From the NCBI GenBank assembly GCA_934503195.1, contig CAKSVM010000113.1, forward strand, positions 1 through 8,895: 8,895 nt of DNA. Reading direction: 5' to 3'. This DNA is from an uncultured Eubacteriales bacterium. GTDB taxonomy: Bacteria > Bacillota > Clostridia > Oscillospirales > CAG-272. The position numbers and the translations under genes are program-made. The notes under the pieces are model-generated. The model had not been told where the DNA came from. It saw nothing but the letters and a program-made list of their open reading frames with translations, and did no database searches. Shown piece by piece: positions 1-6,702 of this stretch. The stretch's first letter is position 1; each line of letters begins with the position of its first letter.

Positions 1-4
1 CAAT

Positions 5-96
5 AGACTTGTTCGATAACCCTCCCGACTTGTCAATCAAATTGCCGTCTTATGTCGCCAATTTGATACGCTAAAGTCGGGTTACCGAACAGGTCT
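5..96 (-). repeat. 92-nt imperfect palindrome, candidate structured RNA or leader
   Basis: Positions 5-19 pair with 82-96 (13 Watson-Crick pairs plus one mismatch and one wobble), 24-31 pair perfectly with 74-81, and 36-44 pair perfectly with 59-67. This leaves a 14-nt apical loop (45-58) and a 4-nt bulge (20-23). The whole stretch can thus fold as one long rod. On the minus strand its 5' foot lies where transcription from the consensus promoter at 102-130 should begin. There is no T-run after either arm, so it is not a standard intrinsic terminator. It does not show the conserved loop of SRP RNA, and it is too short and too closed for 6S RNA. It could be a small RNA, the leader of a gene beyond the left edge, or a palindromic mobile repeat. 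The folding is seen directly; the role is inferred. Confidence 0.5.
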
Positions 97-101
97 AATA
101 T

Positions 102-130
102 ATTATACTATACTTTCGTGATTTTGTCAA
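102..130 (-). promoter_or_regulatory. Perfect consensus sigma-A promoter
   Basis: Read on the minus strand, TTGACA (125-130) is followed after exactly 17 nt by TATAAT (102-107). Both hexamers match consensus fully. The expected start site is about 6-8 nt downstream, near 94-96, which is the first base of the long palindrome. It lies after the prmA stop codon and points out of the left edge of the window. Perfect promoters of this kind are usually found ahead of stable RNAs or very strongly expressed units. Confidence 0.75.
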
Positions 131-132
131 AT

Positions 133-208
133 GTTTTCGCGAAAATTTTGTAAAAATTTTTTGAAAAACCGTCACTTAGACTGTTTTTGCGCGAAATCCG
201 TCGGATTT
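133..208. other. Gap after prmA with small palindromes
   Basis: This AT-rich stretch between prmA and the left-end promoter contains TTTTCGCGAAAA (134-145), a 12-bp palindrome that recurs twice between dnaJ and prmA. It also contains a 6-bp stem (194-199 with 203-208, 3-nt loop) directly after the prmA stop codon. On the minus strand the stem is not followed by a T-run, so a prmA terminator is not convincing here. No coding region is supported. Confidence 0.4.
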
Positions 209-1129
209 TCAGCGTTTTTGGCAAACCATCGCGACCCAATCAGACTCCTTTGCGACCTCTACAATGTCAAAACCATTGCGTTCCATCGCCTCGCGCACGT
301 CATTTTCGTACTGCTCGATGATTCCCGAGCAGATGAGATACGCGCCGTCCTTTATGTATCTTCCGATATCGTCCGACATACGCACGATGATACTCGCGAC
401 GATGTTCGCCACGGCGAAGTCGAACTGTCCGCCCGAGAGGTCGACGTCGCGTAAAAGATCCGAAACGCCGCAGGTGATGTTCGAAAGTCCGTTGTCCCTG
501 ACGTTCTCCCTTGCCACGCGGACGGCCACGGGATCGATGTCATACGCGAAGCACTCTTTCGCGCCGAGCTTTGACGCGCAGATAGCTAAAATTCCGCTTC
601 CGGTTCCGACGTCGAGCATCCGCTGACCCGGGACGAGATACTTCTCGATAAGCCCGCAGACAAGCCGTGTCGTCTCGTGCGTTCCGGTTCCGAAGGCCAT
701 TCCGGGATCCATCCGGACGACAATCTCGCCCGGCTTTTCGTCGTACTTCTCCCACATCGGGACGATGACGAGCCGCTCGCCGACCTTGATCGGATGATAA
801 TATTTCTTCCACGCGGTCGACCATTCCTCCTCGTCGACTCCGAGAAGCTCGATCTTCGCGTCGATATTCTCCGCCGTGAAGCGGTCGCGAAGGAAAGCCA
901 CGTAGTCGTTGTAATTCTTGTCGTCGGGGACGTAGATCGAGACCGCGCCCTTCGTTTTGTCGGCGTTCAGGATATTCTCGTCGATGAGATCGCCGTAGCA
1001 GGTTCTGAGTCCGGTTTCGATGTCGCTGTAGTCCTCGATCATTATACCGTTGTCGAGCATACTCATGATGGCGGCCGTGCGGTCGATATCCTCGGTCTTC
1101 ACGGTGACGCGGAGCTGTGTCCAGTTCAT
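209..1129 (-). CDS. prmA: Ribosomal protein L11 methyltransferase PrmA
   Basis: This cytosolic enzyme trimethylates ribosomal protein L11 using S-adenosylmethionine. The 306-residue product has an N-terminal substrate-recognition domain (about 1-110), a linker, and a class I Rossmann methyltransferase domain. Visible motifs are DPGMAFGTGTHETT (141-154), typical of PrmA, the SAM-binding motif LDVGTGSGIL (172-181), the acidic YDIDP (196-200) and ANIVA (241-245), the catalytic N-[IL]-x-A type motif. Length is close to the roughly 290-310 usual for the family. The ATG at 1127-1129 has an AAAGGA ribosome binding site 8 nt upstream. It is the last heat-shock-cluster gene in view, in the conserved Bacillota position after dnaJ, but 181 bp of hairpin-rich DNA separates the two, so its transcription may be partly independent. 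Confidence 0.96.
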   Translation of the reverse strand: MNWTQLRVTVKTEDIDRTAAIMSMLDNGIMIEDYSDIETGLRTCYGDLIDENILNADKTKGAVSIYVPDDKNYNDYVAFLRDRFTAENIDAKIELLGVDEEEWSTAWKKYYHPIKVGERLVIVPMWEKYDEKPGEIVVRMDPGMAFGTGTHETTRLVCGLIEKYLVPGQRMLDVGTGSGILAICASKLGAKECFAYDIDPVAVRVARENVRDNGLSNITCGVSDLLRDVDLSGGQFDFAVANIVASIIVRMSDDIGRYIKDGAYLICSGIIEQYENDVREAMERNGFDIVEVAKESDWVAMVCQKR

Positions 1130-1160
1130 ATTGTGATTCCTTTCGGGTTATATTTCAGTT

Positions 1161-1186
1161 AGTCCCCGTCGATTTTGGCGGGGACT
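1161..1186. repeat. 8-bp perfect hairpin in the prmA leader
   Basis: AGTCCCCG (1161-1168) pairs perfectly with CGGGGACT (1179-1186) around a 10-nt loop. It lies 32 nt upstream of the prmA start codon. On the minus strand no T-run follows, so it is not a terminator for dnaJ transcripts. On the plus strand it is followed by TTTGTTTAT, weakly terminator-like. A role in mRNA stability or in blocking antisense transcription is possible but unproven. Confidence 0.45.
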
Positions 1187-1211
1187 TTGTTTATGGAAAG
1201 AATGCTCGTCA

Positions 1212-1302
1212 CGGGAAATGCTGATTTAAGGTTGTTTTCGCGAAAAAAGTCCACAAATTCAAGACTTTTTTCGCGAAAACCCGATTTATTCAGCACTTCC
1301 CG
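1212..1302. repeat. Two-tier 91-nt inverted repeat between dnaJ and prmA
   Basis: The inner stem is a perfect 18-bp inverted repeat (1234-1251 with 1263-1280, 11-nt loop) that includes TTTTCGCGAAAA in each arm. The outer stem is 13 bp (1212-1224 with 1290-1302) with one mismatch, which is a G-U wobble in the minus-strand RNA. The two stems are separated by a symmetric 9 by 9 nt internal loop. It begins 9 bp after the dnaJ stop codon. No T-run follows on the minus strand, so it looks more like an mRNA 3'-end stabiliser, processing site or palindromic repeat element than a classical terminator. Confidence 0.65.
1222..1239 (+). repeat. 18-bp dispersed repeat, copy 1
   Basis: TGATTTAAGGTTGTTTTC occurs here and again exactly at 8308-8325, about 7 kb away. 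In this copy it spans part of the outer stem, the internal loop and the start of the inner stem of the dnaJ-prmA hairpin. Confidence 0.7.
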
Positions 1303-1310
1303 GGATTCCT

Positions 1311-2477
1311 TCATTTGTTGAACATCTTCTTGAGATTCCTGAGGAAGCTCTCGCGCTTCGTGTTATTCTTCTCGCCAAGACTCTCGGAGAACTTTCTGAG
1401 AAGATCCTTCTGGGTCTCGGTCAGCCCCTTCGGCGTCTCGATGTTGACGGCGAAGATGAGATCGCCGCGCGACTTCGAGTTGACGTACTGGATGCCCTTG
1501 CCGCGGAGAGTGAACTGCGTGCCGTTCTGAGTGCCTTCGGGGAGATTGTAGGTCTCCTTCCCCTCAAGCGTCGGGATCTGGATCTCTCCGCCCAGCGCGG
1601 CCTCGGCGAAGGTGATCGGGACCTCGCAGTAGATGTTGTAGCCGTCGCGCTCGAAGATCGGATGCGGTCTGACGCTGACCTGAACGATGAGGTCGCCCGA
1701 AGGTCCGCCGTTGCGTCCGGTGTCGCCCTGCGATCTGATCGCGATCTTCTGTCCGTCGTCGATTCCGGCGGGGATCGTGACCTCGAGCTTCTTCGTGACC
1801 TTCACATAGCCCTTGCCGCGGCAGTATGTGCAGGGATCCGAGATCTTCTTTCCGGTTCCGTGACAATCGTCGCAGGTCTTGGTGGTCTGGAACATTCCGA
1901 GCGGCGTGCGCTGGGTGACCCTGACCTGACCGGTTCCGTGGCAGGTCGGACAGGTGTCGACCTTGGAACCCTTCTTGGCACCGGTGGAATCGCACTCGGG
2001 ACACTTTTCGACGCGTCCGAAGCTTATGTCCTTCTTGCAGCCGAAGGCGGCCTCCTCAAACGAAATCGTGATGCGCTGGAGAATGTCTCCGCCGCGCGCC
2101 GGACCGTTGGCTCTTGACGACGACGATCCGCCCGAAGCCCCTCCGAAGAAGCTTGAGAAAATGTCGCCGAAGATATCTCCGCCGTCAAATCCGCCGCCGC
2201 TGAAGTTTCCGAAGCCGCCGAAGCCTCCCTCGCCGAAGCCGGCCTGCGGATCAACTCCGGCGAAGCCGTACTGATCGTACTTTGCCTTCTTGTCGGGATC
2301 CGAAAGCACGGCGTAGGCCTCGTTGACCTCCTTGAACTTCTGCTCGGCTTCCTTGTCGCCGGGATTCATATCGGGATGATATTTTTTCGCGAGAGTGCGG
2401 TAGGCCTTCTTTATCGACGCCTCGTCGGCCGATTTGTCGATGCCCAGCACCTCGTAATAATCGCGTTTGTCTGCCAT
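1311..2477 (-). CDS. dnaJ: Chaperone protein DnaJ (Hsp40, type I)
   Basis: DnaJ delivers unfolded clients to DnaK and stimulates its ATPase. The 388-residue product has all type I parts: a J domain (about 5-70) with HPD at 34-36, a Gly/Phe-rich linker (71-115), a zinc-binding region with four cysteine motifs (CPECDSTG 159-166, CPTCHGTG 176-183, CDDCHGTG 202-209, CTYCRGKG 216-223), and C-terminal client-binding beta domains (about 225-350). The first cysteine motif has Ser where the usual CxxCxGxG has its first Gly; the cysteines are intact. Length is normal. The ATG at 2475-2477 has GAGGTG 8 nt upstream. It lies 239 bp after dnaK, with a probable own promoter in the gap, so it may be made both by read-through from hrcA and independently. 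Confidence 0.98.
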   Translation of the reverse strand: MADKRDYYEVLGIDKSADEASIKKAYRTLAKKYHPDMNPGDKEAEQKFKEVNEAYAVLSDPDKKAKYDQYGFAGVDPQAGFGEGGFGGFGNFSGGGFDGGDIFGDIFSSFFGGASGGSSSSRANGPARGGDILQRITISFEEAAFGCKKDISFGRVEKCPECDSTGAKKGSKVDTCPTCHGTGQVRVTQRTPLGMFQTTKTCDDCHGTGKKISDPCTYCRGKGYVKVTKKLEVTIPAGIDDGQKIAIRSQGDTGRNGGPSGDLIVQVSVRPHPIFERDGYNIYCEVPITFAEAALGGEIQIPTLEGKETYNLPEGTQNGTQFTLRGKGIQYVNSKSRGDLIFAVNIETPKGLTETQKDLLRKFSESLGEKNNTKRESFLRNLKKMFNK

Positions 2478-2492
2478 ATATGCTTCACCTCA

Positions 2493-2507
2493 AATAACTG
2501 AGTTATT
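2493..2507. promoter_or_regulatory. 15-bp perfect palindrome in the dnaJ leader, possible operator
   Basis: AATAACTGAGTTATT is a perfect palindrome with a single central base, lying between the TATAAT box and the dnaJ ribosome binding site. A one-base centre cannot form an RNA loop, so a site for a dimeric DNA-binding protein is the more natural reading. It resembles neither CIRCE nor the tandem heptamer of CtsR. The regulator, if any, is unknown. Confidence 0.35.
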
Positions 2508-2522
2508 CCTTCTGAACAATCT

Positions 2523-2551
2523 ATTATACTACATTTTCCGCCGCGAAAAAA
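2523..2551 (-). promoter_or_regulatory. Probable dnaJ promoter (strong -10, weak -35)
   Basis: On the minus strand TATAAT (2523-2528) lies about 45 bp before the dnaJ ATG. The hexamer 17 nt upstream (2546-2551) is TTTTTT, matching TTGACA only at its first two bases. The perfect -10 and the 239-bp gap argue for a dnaJ promoter, but the poor -35 suggests weak or activator-dependent use. Confidence 0.45.
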
Positions 2552-2626
2552 GATGGATTTTGTAAATTCATTTGAAATTAAAATGAAAACCGCGATCCGG
2601 GGAAAAATTCCCCTTCACACCAAAAT

Positions 2627-2666
2627 CGACGGCGGCCGCCGCAAAAACTTGCATTGACCGCCGTCG
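2627..2666 (-). terminator. Terminator-like hairpin between dnaK and dnaJ
   Basis: A 9-bp GC-rich stem (2627-2635 with 2658-2666) encloses a 22-nt loop that holds a small GCAA/TTGC stem. On the minus strand it is followed by ATTTT, a short T-run. It could partly terminate transcripts after dnaK, giving more dnaK than dnaJ message. A second smaller stem (2599-2604 with 2608-2613) lies further downstream. Rating it a terminator is an inference; the stem is seen. Confidence 0.4.
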
Positions 2667-2716
2667 CATCGCGTGATTTTATCTTTTCTCGTCCGGACGG
2701 TGTGCCGTCTTACCGA

Positions 2717-4582
<1,866 letters not shown>

Positions 4583-4596
4583 AATGAATATCCTCC

Positions 4597-4612
4597 TGAG
4601 ACGATAGTCTCA
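4597..4612 (-). repeat. 6-bp hairpin abutting the dnaK ribosome binding site
   Basis: TGAGAC (4597-4602) pairs perfectly with GTCTCA (4607-4612) around a GATA/TATC tetraloop. In the mRNA the stem ends on the first base of the AGGAGG that serves dnaK (4592-4597). It could protect a processed 5' end of the dnaK message or modestly affect ribosome loading. It is too short to be called an RNA thermometer. Confidence 0.4.
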
Positions 4613-4631
4613 TTTTGTTTCTTATTTTAAT

Positions 4632-5234
4632 TTAATTTGCGACCTTGACCATCGCGTGGCGGATGATCCTGTCGCCCTTTTTGTAGCCCTTCTGGAAGAC
4701 GTCGGTGATTTCGTTCTCGCCCTTTTCCTCGTCCTCAACGTGCATTACGGCGTTGTGGATGTTGGGGTCGAACTTCTCGCCCGCCTCGCCGAAGGTCTCG
4801 ACGCCGAGCTTTGTGAGCATTTCGGCCGCCGATTTGAAGATGAGCGCGAGTCCGTCGGCGACCTTCTCGGGTTCGGTGCACTGAGACGCCCTCTCGAGAT
4901 TGTCGATGACCGGAAGAACTTCTTTCAGCGCGTCGGAGTAGGCGTCGGTGTAAAGACCGTCGCGTTCCTTTGCCGAACGCTTTCTGAAGTTGTCGTACTC
5001 GGCGCAGACTCTTAAATACTTGTCGTTTGTGTCGGCAAGCTCGGCTTTCGCCTTTTCAAGAGCCTCAGTGGCCTCCTTGAGCTTCGCGGTGAGCGCGCTG
5101 TTTTCGGAAGCCAGCTGCTTTGCCTCTTTCGAGGCCTCCTTCTTGTCTTTCTTAGAAAGATCGTTCATGACCGATTCGGCCTCCTTGTCGATTTCCGACT
5201 CGACCGTTTCGTTCTTTGCGTTTTCCTCTGCCAT
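4632..5234 (-). CDS. grpE: Nucleotide exchange factor GrpE
   Basis: GrpE releases ADP from DnaK and so resets the chaperone cycle; it works as a dimer. The 200-residue product has a charged, probably disordered N-terminus (1-40), a long heptad-rich coiled coil (about 40-90), a helical segment beginning VLPVIDNLERA (106-116) and the C-terminal beta-wing with the family pattern FDPNIHNAVMHVED (155-168) and GYKKGDRIIRHAMVKV (183-198). Length is typical. The ATG at 5232-5234 has AAGGA about 8-9 nt upstream. It starts 29 bp after the hrcA stop and is followed by dnaK, the standard Bacillota arrangement. Confidence 0.98.
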   Translation of the reverse strand: MAEENAKNETVESEIDKEAESVMNDLSKKDKKEASKEAKQLASENSALTAKLKEATEALEKAKAELADTNDKYLRVCAEYDNFRKRSAKERDGLYTDAYSDALKEVLPVIDNLERASQCTEPEKVADGLALIFKSAAEMLTKLGVETFGEAGEKFDPNIHNAVMHVEDEEKGENEITDVFQKGYKKGDRIIRHAMVKVAN

Positions 5235-5263
5235 TATTCTTGTCCTTATCTATGTGAATTTGA

Positions 5264-6349
5264 TCATTCCTCTTTGGTTCCGGATGAAGATTTGTGGTCT
5301 TCGATAAAGCCTTCGCTGTCCATAAGCTTTGAAATGTTCTTTGACATATAATCAACCAGCGTGACGACCTTTGAGTAGTCCATGCGTCTGGGGCCGATGA
5401 CTCCGATCGCGCCGACCACATGATCGCCGGATTTCACCGTGCGGAAGATCAGCGACGAATTGTTCATCACCTCAACCGGGCTTTCGGAACCGATGTAGAT
5501 GTTCGTCTTATCGCTTCCCGCGTCCTTTGACATGACGTCGAGGAGTTCGTCCTTTTCGTCAAACATTCCCAGGACGTCGCGCACCGCGTCGATGTTCGAG
5601 TACTCGGGGTAGCTTAAAAGATTGTTGACCCCGTCGAACATCAGTTCGCTGTCGTCGGGCTCGTTCACCGTGTCCCAGACCGCTTTCACGATCGGGGATA
5701 TCAGATCCGCCCCGCCGAGCTTTGACTGCATTTCGAGCATGACCGGAAGCGTGATCTTGTCCATCTCGCGCCCCGCGACGTACTCGTTGAGAATCGCTGC
5801 CAGTTTTTCCGCCGTCTCGCGGCTGACGTCAAATCCGAACCTCAGCTGTCTTGTCTTTACGGCTCCCGTGTCGGCGAGCATCACGAGAATGACGCTCCTT
5901 GATGAGAGATACATGACATCGAACCGGGCGATCGTCGGCTGACGCTGACTTCGCTTGAGCGCGACCCCCGTGTAATTCGTGAGGGTGCTCATAAGCTTTG
6001 TCGCCTTGTCAAGGACTCTGTCAAGCTCAGCGGCTTTCAGCTTCATCAGCTTGTCAAGCTCACCGAGTTCGGCCGAGGTCATGCGGTACTGCTGCATCAG
6101 CTGGTCGACATAGAATCTGTAGCCGAGCTGTGACGGGATTCTTCCCGCCGAGGTATGAGGCTGTTCAAGATAACCCATCTCCTCGAGCTCCGCCATCTCG
6201 TTCCGGATAGTCGCGGAGGAGAAAGCGAGCTGTTCGTATCTTGTGAGGTATTTGGACCCCACGGGTTCGCCCATATTTATATGCGTGTCGATTATCGCTT
6301 TCAGTATCAGCTTTTTGCGTTCGGACAATTCATTTTTATCCGTCGGCAA
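5264..6349 (-). CDS. hrcA: Heat-inducible transcription repressor HrcA
   Basis: HrcA binds CIRCE operators and represses class I heat-shock genes; its folding depends on GroEL/S in known systems. The product has an N-terminal winged helix-turn-helix (about 8-75) with the family stretches IIDTHINMGEPVGSKYL (19-35), SSATIRNEMAELEEMGYL (44-61) and PHTSAGRIPS (64-73), followed by the HrcA dimerisation and inserted domains. The most likely start is TTG at 6347-6349, giving 361 residues: AGGAGG (6358-6363) lies 8 nt upstream. The longer reading from GTG at 6374-6376 would begin inside CIRCE and ahead of that ribosome binding site, so it is not preferred. First gene of the heat-shock operon. Confidence 0.97.
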   Translation of the reverse strand: MPTDKNELSERKKLILKAIIDTHINMGEPVGSKYLTRYEQLAFSSATIRNEMAELEEMGYLEQPHTSAGRIPSQLGYRFYVDQLMQQYRMTSAELGELDKLMKLKAAELDRVLDKATKLMSTLTNYTGVALKRSQRQPTIARFDVMYLSSRSVILVMLADTGAVKTRQLRFGFDVSRETAEKLAAILNEYVAGREMDKITLPVMLEMQSKLGGADLISPIVKAVWDTVNEPDDSELMFDGVNNLLSYPEYSNIDAVRDVLGMFDEKDELLDVMSKDAGSDKTNIYIGSESPVEVMNNSSLIFRTVKSGDHVVGAIGVIGPRRMDYSKVVTLVDYMSKNISKLMDSEGFIEDHKSSSGTKEE

Positions 6350-6369
6350 CTCACTCACCTCCTGAACTC

Positions 6370-6396
6370 TTAGCACTCTCTGTGTTCAAGTGCTAA
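6370..6396 (-). promoter_or_regulatory. CIRCE operator (HrcA binding site)
   Basis: TTAGCACTC (6370-6378), a 9-nt spacer and AAGTGCTAA (6388-6396) match the CIRCE consensus TTAGCACTC-N9-GAGTGCTAA with a single mismatch at the first base of the right arm. It lies just downstream of the predicted transcription start and 7 bp upstream of the hrcA ribosome binding site, the usual place for HrcA autorepression. The mismatch may slightly weaken repression. Confidence 0.95.
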
Positions 6397-6407
6397 TCGT
6401 TGTATAT

Positions 6408-6436
6408 ATTGTACCTCTATTTGGATGGTAATTCAA
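6408..6436 (-). promoter_or_regulatory. hrcA operon sigma-A promoter
   Basis: On the minus strand TTGAAT (6431-6436), a 17-nt spacer and TACAAT (6408-6413) form a good sigma-A promoter. The predicted start near 6400-6402 lies a few bases before CIRCE, so bound HrcA would block initiation or escape. This is expected to drive at least hrcA, grpE and dnaK. Confidence 0.85.
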
Positions 6437-6625
6437 GTATATTTTTTTAATAATTTGTAAATGATTTATGAATTACGGAATTTTCGTTAGCAATCTCACT
6501 CGCCGGCCGCTTAAAATTAGCAAATCCACTCCGCCGGGTGATAAAGCCCGGCGAATAATTCGGCGCGCCAAAAATTACGCCCCTGGAAATGTCAAAAAAA
6601 TTCCGGATATTTTTTTTAAAAACCC
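6437..6625. repeat. Divergent intergenic region with direct and inverted repeats
   Basis: The region between the two divergent promoters holds no gene. It contains an imperfect direct repeat, TTAGCAATCTCACTCGCCGG (6487-6506) and a near copy starting TTAGCAAATCCACT (6517-6537), offset by 30 bp. A perfect 7-bp inverted repeat, CGCCGGG (6532-6538) with CCCGGCG (6547-6553), overlaps the second copy. The left repeat begins with TTAGCAATC, 8 of 9 bases of a CIRCE half-site, but there is no facing right half. Confidence 0.5.
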
Positions 6626-6654
6626 TTGCAATCTGTTAAAAAGTGTGTTATAAT
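6626..6654 (+). promoter_or_regulatory. Promoter of the solute-binding lipoprotein gene
   Basis: TTGCAA (6626-6631), a 17-nt spacer and a perfect TATAAT (6649-6654) form a strong sigma-A promoter. The predicted start near 6661 gives a leader of about 40 nt. No operator is obvious in the leader. Confidence 0.85.
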
Positions 6655-6702
6655 TGATACAGCGATCTACCCACGAGCCAAATTTATTATAGGAGAATGC
6701 CA

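Noticed and set aside
5..96. Integron attC site or retron RNA
   Set aside because: The arms lack the RYYYAAC and GTTRRRY core boxes of attC, and the stretch is too short and without a reverse transcriptase in view for a retron. SRP and 6S RNA were also considered and do not fit.
677..1162. A 161-codon plus-strand frame opposite prmA
   Set aside because: It is antisense to a clear PrmA, shows composition typical of a shadow frame, and lacks a convincing ribosome binding site.
1234..1280. Intrinsic terminator after dnaJ
   Set aside because: The stem is long and perfect, but no T-run follows on the minus strand, so it is listed only as an inverted repeat.
6468..6653. A 61-codon plus-strand frame in the divergent intergenic region
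   Set aside because: It has no ribosome binding site, overlaps the repeats and the lipoprotein promoter, and its product resembles nothing recognisable.
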